Assembly: GCF_016775155.1 (NCBI RefSeq)
Contig: NZ_JAEUGD010000023.1
Location: 186,001-250,000, forward strand
Length of the DNA: 64,000 nucleotides
Reading direction: 5' to 3'
From: Fulvivirga marina
GTDB taxonomy: Bacteria; Bacteroidota; Bacteroidia; Cytophagales; Cyclobacteriaceae
The notes beneath the pieces are model-generated. The model saw only the letters and a program-made list of their open reading frames with translations, did no database searches and was not told where the DNA came from. The position numbers and the translations under genes were made by a program. Positions 52,865 through 60,349 of this stretch are shown piece by piece (positions within the stretch are counted from its first letter, which is position 1; each line of letters starts with the position of its first letter).

Positions 52865-52884
52865 ATCCCTCCAAAAGGAGGGAT
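52865..52884 (-). terminator. Terminator of the small DUF2158-like gene
   Basis: atccctcc-aaaa-ggagggat (52865-52884) followed on the minus strand by TTTTTAAA. It sits 4 bp from the stop of the minus-strand gene, and also lies between convergent genes. Confidence 0.8.
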
Positions 52885-52888
52885 CTAT

Positions 52889-53077
52889 TTAACTCGCTTT
52901 TAAAAGGTTATCCTGTTTTAATTTGTACGTCCTGATTTCTTTCTTCTCCAAGTCAAACCAAGCGCACTCTACTAAGTAAGAGCCTTTGTTTTTGATGTAC
53001 TTTAAGACTTCCATCACTTTCCCATCTCCACTGTTTCTTACCCGCTCTCCTTTCTTAAAAAGTCTTTTCATAGGCAA
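52889..53077 (-). CDS. Small YodC-like (DUF2158) protein
   Basis: 62 residues (60 if started at the second Met). A single small beta-barrel-like domain: FKKGERVRNSGDGKVMEVLK, then GSYLVECAWFDLEKKEIRTY. The pattern (F-x-x-G-D/E-x-V, then C-x-W-F) is that of DUF2158/YodC proteins, of unknown function. Monocistronic with its own terminator and a (TTAAA)4 repeat 9 bp upstream of the start. Confidence 0.72.
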   Translation of the reverse strand: MPMKRLFKKGERVRNSGDGKVMEVLKYIKNKGSYLVECAWFDLEKKEIRTYKLKQDNLLKAS

Positions 53078-53085
53078 TACAAAAC

Positions 53086-53105
53086 TTAAATTAAATTAAA
53101 TTAAA
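53086..53105. repeat. (TTAAA)4 pentanucleotide tandem repeat
   Basis: Four exact copies of ttaaa at 53086-53105, 9 bp upstream of the YodC-like gene start on the minus strand. Copy number could vary between strains and alter spacing in the promoter or leader. Confidence 0.7.
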
Positions 53106-53166
53106 GATCTTTTTCTTTAGTACTATAAGTATACGTAATTTTTAAAACTATAGATGCCATAATTTA

Positions 53167-53201
53167 AAAAATAACGCCCAAATAATATGGACGTTATTTT
53201 T
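53167..53201 (-). terminator. Terminator of degP
   Basis: aaaaataacg (53167-53176) with cgttattttt (53192-53201), 10-bp stem, 15-nt loop, 10 bp after the degP stop on the minus strand, with T residues following in the minus direction. Confidence 0.75.
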
Positions 53202-53210
53202 GCTTAACCT

Positions 53211-54719
53211 TTAGGATAACCCCAAACCATAGTAATATTTACCAGGAATATTTTCATAAACTCCTTCAATAAGGATGCCTCCTTCCTTTTTTTCAAGAAT
53301 TTTCACCACCTCTTCTTTTGATTTAACAGATTGTCCGTCGATTTTGGTAATAATAAAACCCGGTTTCATATCTGTTGACTTTCTTATTTTGCCAGGAGTA
53401 AGGGATTTAACCCTTACACCAGAGCTGATCTCTAGTTTTCTCAGAGTTGCTTTGTCAATATCCTCAAGCTCCGCACCTAGTGTGGTTAGAATTTCTTTAC
53501 GTTCTTTCTTAACTATCTCAGTATTTCCATCCCTGTTTTTTAGTGTTACACCATATGAAACTTCTTTTCCACTTCGGTTGACAGTTACGTTTATCTTGTC
53601 TCCAGGCCTTTTGCTACCAATGTAACCTATTAGCTGAGCTGTATTATTTATAGTTCTACCGTCTATGTCTACGATGACATCACCTTCTTTAATACCAGCT
53701 TCTCTAGCGCCACTCTTCGGGTCAATTCTGTCAATGTAGGCACCTGAAATTACACTAAGGTTTTGTTCCCTGACGAATTGGCTATTAATGTTTCTGATTT
53801 GTACTCCTAGCCATCCCCTTTGTACAGTGCCGTAGGCCATAAGGTCTTCTACTACTTTACTAACAATGTTTGAAGGAACTGCAAAGGAATATCCTGAGTA
53901 GGATCCTGTAGGGCTGGCAATTGCCGTATTGATTCCAATTAAATTGCCGTTTAGGTCAACCAGGGCACCACCGCTGTTACCTGGGTTAACAGCAGCATCT
54001 GTTTGTATAAATGCTTCAATGGCACTATTTACGCTATCCTGAGTATTGTTATCGCCTATTATACCTATGCTACGTCCTTTAGCACTTACTATGCCCGCCG
54101 TTACTGTAGAATTAAGATTAAATGGGTTACCGACAGCCAATACCCATTCCCCTACGCGAACATCATCTGAATTTACAAATGAAAGACTACTTAGTTCTTC
54201 CGCATCAATTTTTATAAGGGCAATATCTGTAGTTGGGTCTGTACCTATTATTTTGGCTTTGTAACTACGGTTGTCATTTAAAGTAACTTCAAGGTCATCC
54301 GCATTGGCAATGACATGGTTGTTGGTTACAATATAACCCTTGGTGTTGATTATTACTCCACTTCCACTGCCCATTCTTGGTATGTGCTGCCTTCCGCCTC
54401 GCTCATCAAGAAATGGGCCGAAGAAGTCCCTAAATGGCTCAGGTATCTGTTGTCTGTTTTGAGCTGAGAAATTGCCTGTTTGTGTAGATCTGATATGGAC
54501 TACGGCTGGCATTACTTTTTCTGCGGCTCCCGTAAAATCGAGAGGGATCACTTTGCCATCTTCCTTTAAGGAATAAGCCGTTTTTACTGCGGGGGTACCT
54601 TCTACGTGTTCAATTTTTAACACCTTATTTTCTTTGTCTATGTTAAAAACATAAACTGAACCCATAGTTAGTGCACTACCCAGAGTTGCAGCTAAAATTA
54701 ATGAACTAAATTTTTTCAT
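53211..54719 (-). CDS. degP: Periplasmic Do-family serine protease/chaperone (HtrA/DegP)
   Basis: 502 residues. N-terminal hydrophobic signal anchor (~8-25). Trypsin-like domain with catalytic H135 (VTNNHVIA), D165 (TTDIALIKI) and S249 (NPGNSGGALV). PDZ1 ~300-390 (GWLGVQIRNI, GVREAG-like DPKSGAREAGIKEGDVI) and PDZ2 ~415-500 (GFIITKIDGQSV). Quality-control protease for misfolded envelope proteins. It lies 180 bp downstream of hsp20 on the same strand; the two genes are separated by a terminator, so each may be separately transcribed. Confidence 0.96.
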   Translation of the reverse strand: MKKFSSLILAATLGSALTMGSVYVFNIDKENKVLKIEHVEGTPAVKTAYSLKEDGKVIPLDFTGAAEKVMPAVVHIRSTQTGNFSAQNRQQIPEPFRDFFGPFLDERGGRQHIPRMGSGSGVIINTKGYIVTNNHVIANADDLEVTLNDNRSYKAKIIGTDPTTDIALIKIDAEELSSLSFVNSDDVRVGEWVLAVGNPFNLNSTVTAGIVSAKGRSIGIIGDNNTQDSVNSAIEAFIQTDAAVNPGNSGGALVDLNGNLIGINTAIASPTGSYSGYSFAVPSNIVSKVVEDLMAYGTVQRGWLGVQIRNINSQFVREQNLSVISGAYIDRIDPKSGAREAGIKEGDVIVDIDGRTINNTAQLIGYIGSKRPGDKINVTVNRSGKEVSYGVTLKNRDGNTEIVKKERKEILTTLGAELEDIDKATLRKLEISSGVRVKSLTPGKIRKSTDMKPGFIITKIDGQSVKSKEEVVKILEKKEGGILIEGVYENIPGKYYYGLGLS

Positions 54720-54855
54720 ACTTTTCTCCTATTAGTTATTAATTGTGTATAGTTGTTTGAGATCAACAACTGTAGATTGTAAGTAAGACCGAACCAGTCT
54801 CTAGTATTTGGGGCTGATATAGTTGAGAATAGTATCGGTAGCTTAAAAAATATCA

Positions 54856-54888
54856 AAAGCCTTGCCAACATTGTACGGGCAAGGCTTT
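54856..54888 (-). terminator. Terminator of hsp20
   Basis: aaagccttgcc (54856-54866) pairs with ggcaaggcttt (54878-54888), 11-bp stem, 12 bp after the hsp20 stop on the minus strand, with A/T-rich DNA following on that strand. Confidence 0.8.
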
Positions 54889-54900
54889 CAGTGAGTTACA

Positions 54901-55326
54901 TTAAGAGATTGCAATTTGCCTTGAGGTTCTTTTTTTTGCTTCCTCTTTTTTAGGGATAGTTAACTTTAGGACTCCATCAACGTATTTAGCATTGATTTTA
55001 TCACTCTCTATTGTATTAGGCAAAGTAAATGATCGTTGAAATGACCTATAGTTGAACTCTCTTCGGGCGTACTGACCTTCGCCTTCTTCATGTGCTTCTT
55101 CTTTCTCACAAGAAATGGTTAATAAATTATTATCCAACTCAATCTTGAAGTCATTCTTGTTCATGCCGGGGGCAGCTAGCTCAACTTCAAAATTATCGTC
55201 TTTTTCTTTTAAGTTGACAGCTGGCATTGTGGGCTGCGCGCTTACGCCAGCGTTAAACCAGTCCCTTCCAAAAAAATCATCAAAAAGGCTGGGAAACAAA
55301 TCATTTGATCTTTTCATGAGTGTCAT
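54901..55326 (-). CDS. Hsp20/alpha-crystallin small heat-shock protein
   Basis: 141 residues, normal for bacterial Hsp20 (IbpA-like). N-terminal LFPSLFDDFFGRDWFN. Alpha-crystallin domain (~45-140): NLKEKDDNFEVELAAPGMNK, FKIELDNNLLTISCEKEEAH, the NYRSFQRSFTLPNTIES segment and the C-terminal DGVLKLTIPKKEEA. ATP-independent holdase. Start taken at 55326; M4 (55317) is possible. It is upstream of degP, consistent with a stress-response pair. No HrcA-type CIRCE element was seen upstream. Confidence 0.92.
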   Translation of the reverse strand: MTLMKRSNDLFPSLFDDFFGRDWFNAGVSAQPTMPAVNLKEKDDNFEVELAAPGMNKNDFKIELDNNLLTISCEKEEAHEEGEGQYARREFNYRSFQRSFTLPNTIESDKINAKYVDGVLKLTIPKKEEAKKRTSRQIAIS

Positions 55327-55514
55327 AATTACCTCCTTTTTTAATTTTGGTTATTGGTTAATTATTTACTGTAAAATCTACAACTCTTATGCCATCTGCC
55401 GATATCTTTGTAAGAATGAAAAGTTGACATATATAAAAGAGGAAATCACTCCAAAATATGTCATTTTGGCTTATTTGGGGCGATGTGTGTATAGCTAGAC
55501 TTTGATGTAAGGTA

Positions 55515-56099
55515 CTATTTCTTCACCAGCTCACCATCAATATATTCGTATTCGATGGTCACATTACCTTCTTGATCATACCATTTAGCTAAGCCATGCC
55601 GCTTGCCATTTAGATATGGGCTTTCTTCCAGAAGTTTTCCATTATCGTAATAGACCTTTACCAAACCGTTTAACTTACCGTTTTCATACACGCGCTCCTC
55701 TTTGATCCGTGCGAGCTTATACTCTTTATATGCTCCATGGAGCTGGTCATTATGATAGTAGGCCATTTTTAGCAACCTTCCAGCATTGTCAATTTCAATA
55801 TGGGCCCCCTGTCTCAACCCGTTCACGTACCCTGATATCGTTTTAACCACACCATTCGGATGAAATTCGGTCCAGCTTCCAATTTTTTCACCCTTCAGAT
55901 AATCCCCTTCAGCCGAAATATTACCATCGGGATAGTTAAGCGTAACCTTTACCATATCAGCGTTGTCCAGGTAGGACTCAGTTTGGGCAGTTTCTGGCAA
56001 CCCCCCTAATCCTTCTCTGCTTTTAAGTGTATCAGATGCCTTGTTGCAGGCAAACATATTCACTGAAAAAACAAACAAAATTACGATGGTTTTTCTCAT
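55515..56099 (-). CDS. MORN-repeat (YwqK-like) lipoprotein
   Basis: 194 residues. Lipoprotein signal with lipobox MFAC (Cys 18). The mature protein has four or five MORN-type repeats of about 23 residues, with patterns such as YLKGEKIGSWTEFHPNG, YYDNGKLLEESPYLNGKRHG and WYDQEGNVTIEYEYIDGEL. Databases name this family 'toxin-antitoxin YwqK family antitoxin', but no toxin gene is adjacent and the exported location argues against an antitoxin role. It may bind lipid or wall material at the surface. Function unknown. Confidence 0.85.
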   Translation of the reverse strand: MRKTIVILFVFSVNMFACNKASDTLKSREGLGGLPETAQTESYLDNADMVKVTLNYPDGNISAEGDYLKGEKIGSWTEFHPNGVVKTISGYVNGLRQGAHIEIDNAGRLLKMAYYHNDQLHGAYKEYKLARIKEERVYENGKLNGLVKVYYDNGKLLEESPYLNGKRHGLAKWYDQEGNVTIEYEYIDGELVKK

Positions 56100-56217
56100 G
56101 GTTGTTCTAGGTTTTGCGAAAAATAGAAATGATCTTCAATATTATTAAATACAGATTCCATTTTAAAAGGAGGCAGTATTTTTTTGCTGTTTTGAATCGC
56201 AACAAATAAAAAAGTTT

Positions 56218-56679
56218 ATGAAATCATTCTGTTATTTGCTATTGCTTTTAACGCCCTGTGCATATGGCTATGGCCAGTTGTCAGATACAGGAAAACTAAG
56301 TCAATTAAGTTGGTTGGTAGGGAAGTGGGAAAGACAAAATATGAAACCAGGCAAAGTTGCTCATGAACGTTGGGAATTTGTATCCGACAGGCTGAATGGC
56401 TGGGGAGTAACGTTGGTGGGGGCGGACACGGTATTTTTAGAGCAACTTCAAATCGTGGTCAATGATAAAGGGTTGTTTTATGTAGCAGAGGTAAGCGAAA
56501 ATGAGGCTCCTGTATATTTTGAAATTGTGGAATTGCGTAATGATGGATTTGTCTGTGAAAATCAGGCTCATGATTTTCCTAAAAGAATTGACTATGTATA
56601 TGATGGTGACCAGTTGAAGACTACCATTTCTGGAGGGGGTAGGGAAGCAAGCTTTTCGTTCAGGAAAGCAATTAAATAA
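56218..56679 (+). CDS. Exported DUF6265-family protein
   Basis: 153 residues. Signal peptide ~1-19 (ending YGYGQ). A lipocalin-like beta domain: LSWLVGKWERQNMKPGKVAH, then ERWEFVSDRLNGWG, and a C-terminal NQAHDFPKRIDYVYDGD and GGGREASFSFRKA. This W-x-x-G-x-W start and 'DFP-x-R-I-x-Y' end fit DUF6265 proteins of unknown function. Divergent from the MORN gene; its 3' end faces the SPFH gene with a shared hairpin. Confidence 0.8.
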   Translation: MKSFCYLLLLLTPCAYGYGQLSDTGKLSQLSWLVGKWERQNMKPGKVAHERWEFVSDRLNGWGVTLVGADTVFLEQLQIVVNDKGLFYVAEVSENEAPVYFEIVELRNDGFVCENQAHDFPKRIDYVYDGDQLKTTISGGGREASFSFRKAIK

Positions 56680-56683
56680 AAAA

Positions 56684-56704
56684 GTTGGCTCATAATGAGC
56701 CAAC
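56684..56704 (-). terminator. Terminator of the SPFH gene
   Basis: gttggctcat-a-atgagccaac (56684-56704), a perfect 10-bp stem, followed on the minus strand by TTTTTTATTT. It lies 14 bp after the stop of the SPFH gene. Confidence 0.9.
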
Positions 56705-56718
56705 CAAAAGACATCAGG

Positions 56719-58068
56719 CTAATTTTTTTGTTTGATCTTCACATCAAGATCTTTAGCCATATTCGCCGTAGCAATGTTTATAAAGTCCATGGCGTTCGGA
56801 GTGCCTTTACCCTCGCCACCGCCTATATAAGTTGTTGGAACCAGTTGAGTACCTGCAATGGCTTGTGCATAAGCTGAATGTACTCTTTCAAAAGTCTGAA
56901 GCTTCATTTCAAGCGCTCCATCAGCCTGCATTACCTTTTTCTTTTTGTAAGCCTCAGCATCTGCAAGTACTTTTACTTCCTGAGCTTTCAATCGTGCCGA
57001 CTGCAGTTCAAGTTTATGTTTTTCAACATTTACCTGCTCACGCTTCTTTTCTGTTTCCATGGTTATGAGCGCAGTTATTTGCTCTTTTTCCATATTTACT
57101 TTAATGCTTGCTTTAGCAGCCTCACCTTCTGCAATAATACGTTGCTTTTCATATTCTGCTTGCTTGGCTCTTTCTTTTTCTATAGAGGCCTGAGCAGCAG
57201 CATCCCTTTGCTTACCGAGCAATTCTTTAAACCTTTGTTCGGGGTTGACATCTTCAACGGTTGCCTGCGAAACAACAATTCCATATTCTGCAATGGGGTG
57301 CTTTTTTCGCATAATGGATCCGTCACTATTGGTTCTCTTTTTAACATTATACCGTACTAATGTTCGGTTTTCTATGGTTCTACTGTCGTCGATAGACTTT
57401 ATTGAATCAGTGCCATTAGGCTTCATTTCCTCGGCATCTAATATGTACATGCCATGTGCCAATTGATCCAATACAGCATTCTCCAGCTCACCGCCACGTC
57501 CGGCTATATACTCCTGTGCTGAGATCAAACGGGCAGAGTTTTTTGCAATTTCCATACAGGAAGGTATCAAAGAACCATTTACCAGGTTGTCCTGATGTCT
57601 GAACTCTAAGGCCATTTTTAAGAATAAGTCTGGGTTTTCTGGAAGCCTGAACCTTGCCGATAGTGCCAATTCTGCTTTTACTGCATCATTAAATCGTACG
57701 GGTATAGTTACTCTATTGCCGCTATACTGTTGGCCGTCCTGTTCTTTCTCTTCATTTGAAACAAACTTCACGGTTACCACCTTTTTCCAAGGTACAACCT
57801 CTCCCCACCATTTTAAATGATATCCTGGCCGGAGTTCTGCTATTTGCTTACCTGTAGGGTATTGAACAAGGTAACTATAACCAGCCTCCGAATAAAAGAA
57901 AAGGCCATTAATAAACATCAGCATGATGCCCAAGATGATTAAAATCAGTGAATTTTTCGCCCTCCAACTTCTGATGAACTGGGAGTTTATATCTGATTTT
58001 TTTAAAACCAGAACCCCCACTGCGCCGATTATCATTAAAAGGCCGATAATAATTGTTAATGTTTTCAT
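56719..58068 (-). CDS. SPFH/Band 7 domain membrane protein
   Basis: 449 residues from the ATG at 58068 (MKTLTIIIGLLMI), chosen because it opens a membrane segment; a start at 58101 would add LLTLNFLA. Two N-terminal membrane helices, then an SPFH domain (~85-290, FHLKWWGEVV-like GYHLKWWGEVVPWKKVVTVK, VTIPVRFNDAVKAELALSAR). A long alpha-helical region follows (~310-410; ASIEKERAKQAEYEKQRIIA), giving the flotillin-like rod, and a C-terminal GGGEGKGTPNAMDFINIATA. Probably forms membrane scaffold rings. No NfeD-type partner is adjacent. Confidence 0.87.
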   Translation of the reverse strand: MKTLTIIIGLLMIIGAVGVLVLKKSDINSQFIRSWRAKNSLILIILGIMLMFINGLFFYSEAGYSYLVQYPTGKQIAELRPGYHLKWWGEVVPWKKVVTVKFVSNEEKEQDGQQYSGNRVTIPVRFNDAVKAELALSARFRLPENPDLFLKMALEFRHQDNLVNGSLIPSCMEIAKNSARLISAQEYIAGRGGELENAVLDQLAHGMYILDAEEMKPNGTDSIKSIDDSRTIENRTLVRYNVKKRTNSDGSIMRKKHPIAEYGIVVSQATVEDVNPEQRFKELLGKQRDAAAQASIEKERAKQAEYEKQRIIAEGEAAKASIKVNMEKEQITALITMETEKKREQVNVEKHKLELQSARLKAQEVKVLADAEAYKKKKVMQADGALEMKLQTFERVHSAYAQAIAGTQLVPTTYIGGGEGKGTPNAMDFINIATANMAKDLDVKIKQKN

Positions 58069-58416
58069 AGCTAAAAAATTTAAGGTTAATAAAAAATGCA
58101 TAAGCCGTTTATGCTCGTCATTGAGCAGGGCAGACCTTTAGGTAAGGTATTGGTGAGATATCAACTTCAATATTGCCAACAGAGGGCACCAAAAACCACA
58201 AGTTCCCAAAAGGGGTCTCATTGAATTCAGTTATTGTCTTGTTAGCTATTGGTCAACATGGGTGCCTGACCAGATAGGGGAGAAGAAAAATAACATGTCT
58301 GAGAAAATGCATCACAACCCATGACTGATTGCAATTCTCGTTTTCTCAATGAGTCAAAACGGTCAGTAATTGACATTTTCAATTACTTTTTGTATCAACT
58401 TATTATTGTATACGCA

Positions 58417-58461
58417 ATATGAATATTCGAGGTTTCGAATATTCATATATATTGTTTTTTT
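58417..58461 (+). other. 13-bp hairpin with trailing T run in non-coding DNA
   Basis: atatgaatattcg (58417-58429) pairs perfectly with cgaatattcatat (58436-58448), followed by atattgTTTTTTT to 58461. This looks like a terminator on the plus strand, yet no plus-strand gene precedes it; upstream (58102-58416) is non-coding. It may end a small RNA, or be an operator for the minus-strand SPFH gene. The remaining 512-bp gap (58102-58613) holds no recognised gene. Confidence 0.5.
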
Positions 58462-58550
58462 ATGAGTTGCATAATCGTTTAGACAAATTCTCAAACAACT
58501 AAAATGTTCTTATTTGATCGAAAAAGAATGTTTTGACTTAAAAAATAAAA

Positions 58551-58581
58551 CAAAAAAAGTTGGCCTCAAGGAGAGCCAACT
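58551..58581 (-). terminator. Terminator of the tonB gene
   Basis: agttggc (58558-58564) with gccaact (58575-58581), followed on the minus strand by TTTTTTTG (58557 downward). 33 bp after the tonB stop. Confidence 0.8.
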
Positions 58582-58613
58582 ATAATAAGTTAAGAGTTTA
58601 TGTATTGCTCTGG

Positions 58614-59270
58614 TTAGTTTAATACAAACTTTACCGGGATGATTTGTCTTACCTTTACAGGAATTCCTCGTTGCTTACCAGGGTTCCATTTTGGAGGGTT
58701 TTCAAAGATTCTTAGCACTTCTTTGTCACACCCTGCACCTATTCCTTTGGCAATTTGAATATCTACCATGTTTCCTTTTTCATCCACAATGAAGCTCATA
58801 TAAACCGTGCCCTCTATTCCCATTCTTCTTGCCTGTACAGGATATTTGAGTCTTTTATTGATGAATTTGTATAGAGCTTCTAACCCTCCTTCTGGAGCAG
58901 GCATTTCCTCAACTATTGTAAAGGTAGTTTCCGCTTTTTCCACAGGAGGCTCTTCCAATATGGGTTCTGGGTCAGGTAGTTCCGTAATATCAAACGTTAC
59001 TTCTGTTTTGACTTCAATTTCATCTGGCTCGGCTTCAACCGGATTAGCCAATACAGGTTTGGGTTTAGGTGGTGGTGGTTCATGAACTGTAATAGGTATG
59101 ATAGGGTCTTCAATTGCATTTCCACTCTCTATATCTATTGGTTCAATGACTTCTGCTGCTCTATATTCAAAGGCACTTACAGCCAGCATCATCGCGGCTA
59201 ACAGACCGATATGAAAGAAAAGTCCTGATTGTTTTCTCAAGTCCTTTTCAGGATTCTTACGCTTTTCCAT
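58614..59270 (-). CDS. tonB: TonB energy-transducing protein
   Basis: 218 residues. N-terminal membrane anchor (~17-37; SGLFFHIGLLAAMMLAVSAF), a Pro-rich periplasmic spacer (VHEPPPPKPKPVLANPVEAE), and a C-terminal TonB domain (~125-218) with KFINKRLKYPVQARRMGIEG, VYMSFIVDEKGN and the terminal VKVRQIIPVKFVLN. It would transfer proton-motive force to outer-membrane receptors such as those at 119 and 8644. It is the last gene of an operon with an ECF sigma factor and a small membrane protein, overlapping the latter by 14 bp. Confidence 0.9.
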   Translation of the reverse strand: MEKRKNPEKDLRKQSGLFFHIGLLAAMMLAVSAFEYRAAEVIEPIDIESGNAIEDPIIPITVHEPPPPKPKPVLANPVEAEPDEIEVKTEVTFDITELPDPEPILEEPPVEKAETTFTIVEEMPAPEGGLEALYKFINKRLKYPVQARRMGIEGTVYMSFIVDEKGNMVDIQIAKGIGAGCDKEVLRIFENPPKWNPGKQRGIPVKVRQIIPVKFVLN

Positions 59271-59565
59271 GATTTTTGGTGTTTAATGAAACATTTATTA
59301 ATACACCCGGCCGGGATGTTTTATATGCTTTTGATTGGGCGTCTCCTTTTGGAGTATCATTTTGAGGGCGATCTATTTTGCGTAAAGCAAAGTACCCCAA
59401 CATGATCAAGCCTATAAAAATGATAATGTAGATAACAACTCTCAACAACTTTTTGCCAACACTCGTGCGTTCATGCCTTTTGAGAAGGTCATAGTAATCC
59501 TTGTGGCTTTCGATCCTTCTAGAGGTCATCTTTTTTCTACGCAATCTGATCTCGTGTCTTCCCAT
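59257..59565 (-). CDS. Small single-pass membrane protein between ECF sigma factor and TonB
   Basis: 102 residues from the ATG at 59565 (MGRHEIRLRRKKM), whose start overlaps the sigma stop (TAATG). Basic, probably cytoplasmic N-terminus (~1-45), one membrane helix (~46-63; VVIYIIIFIGLIMLGYFALR), then a short periplasmic tail. The position directly after an ECF sigma gene suggests an anti-sigma factor, but the cytoplasmic part lacks a recognisable ZAS or RskA motif. It overlaps tonB by 14 bp. Role as anti-sigma is inference. Confidence 0.7.
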   Translation of the reverse strand: MGRHEIRLRRKKMTSRRIESHKDYYDLLKRHERTSVGKKLLRVVIYIIIFIGLIMLGYFALRKIDRPQNDTPKGDAQSKAYKTSRPGVLINVSLNTKNHGKA

Positions 59566-60119
59566 TATTTGGTCCAATTGACTTTAAAGTGTTCTTTTAA
59601 TTTTTCTACAGCCCTGTAAAGGCGCATTTTAGCACCACTTTCGCCAATATTCAATATAAATGCTATTTCCTTAAAACTTCGTTCTTCAAAAAACCTTAAC
59701 TCCAATACTTCCATGGTCTCGGTTGGGAGCTCTTTTAAGGTGGTGATCAAAAGTTGTATCTGTTCCTGACTGAACTCTTTTTCATCGTTTTCAAAAAGCT
59801 CAAGTACGCGTTCTTCTTCAATGCTAAATACCCTGTTTTTCTTCTTTTTGTTGAAAAACTTATTCACTTCGTTACTAGCGATGCGATAAAGCCAGGCTGA
59901 AAAGGGTAATCCTCTGAATTCGTACTTTTTTAAATTCTGTAGTGCCTTTAAAAAAGTTTGCGAACAAAGGTCAGCAGTTAGCTGTTCGTCATCAGTTCTT
60001 CGATATACAAAGTGAAATATCCCTTCATAATACCGGTCATATATTTTACCGAAAATCCGAGGATTTTTTCTCGATGCCTCGATTATCTGTTGCTCCTCGG
60101 CAATTTCTTCTTCGGTCAT
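59565..60119 (-). CDS. ECF-type RNA polymerase sigma factor
   Basis: 184 residues from the ATG at 60119 (MTEEEIAEEQQIIEASRKNP), the length of typical ECF factors; a longer frame from 60224 adds a leader of no recognised content. Sigma region 2 (~20-95): FGKIYDRYYEGIFHFVYRRT, QTFLKALQNLKKYEFRGLP. Region 4 (~125-180): LPTETMEVLELRFFEERSFK, EIAFILNIGESGAKMRLYRA. It should direct a regulon of its own. Cotranscribed with a small membrane protein and tonB, so that regulon may concern envelope transport. Confidence 0.92.
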   Translation of the reverse strand: MTEEEIAEEQQIIEASRKNPRIFGKIYDRYYEGIFHFVYRRTDDEQLTADLCSQTFLKALQNLKKYEFRGLPFSAWLYRIASNEVNKFFNKKKKNRVFSIEEERVLELFENDEKEFSQEQIQLLITTLKELPTETMEVLELRFFEERSFKEIAFILNIGESGAKMRLYRAVEKLKEHFKVNWTK

Positions 60120-60349
60120 ATGTTTGGCCGTATTCAAGTGTCGAATTCCAATAGTTTTGAACATATAACCGCAGTTTTTAAAAAGGTCACAGAAAAATTG
60201 ATTTTTTCTTTGGGATAAAATCAATTCTAATGTCTCTCCACTTTAATAGGAATATAGTAATAATAATCAATAGCTATATCCAGAGGTATAATACCCATTG
60301 CTTGCATTTATAAATATTAATACTTTTAAGTAACATTAACTGTTGTACA

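Noticed and set aside
55515-56099. Toxin-antitoxin system based on the usual 'YwqK antitoxin' label
   Set aside because: The protein is a MORN-repeat lipoprotein with a signal peptide, and there is no toxin gene next to it.
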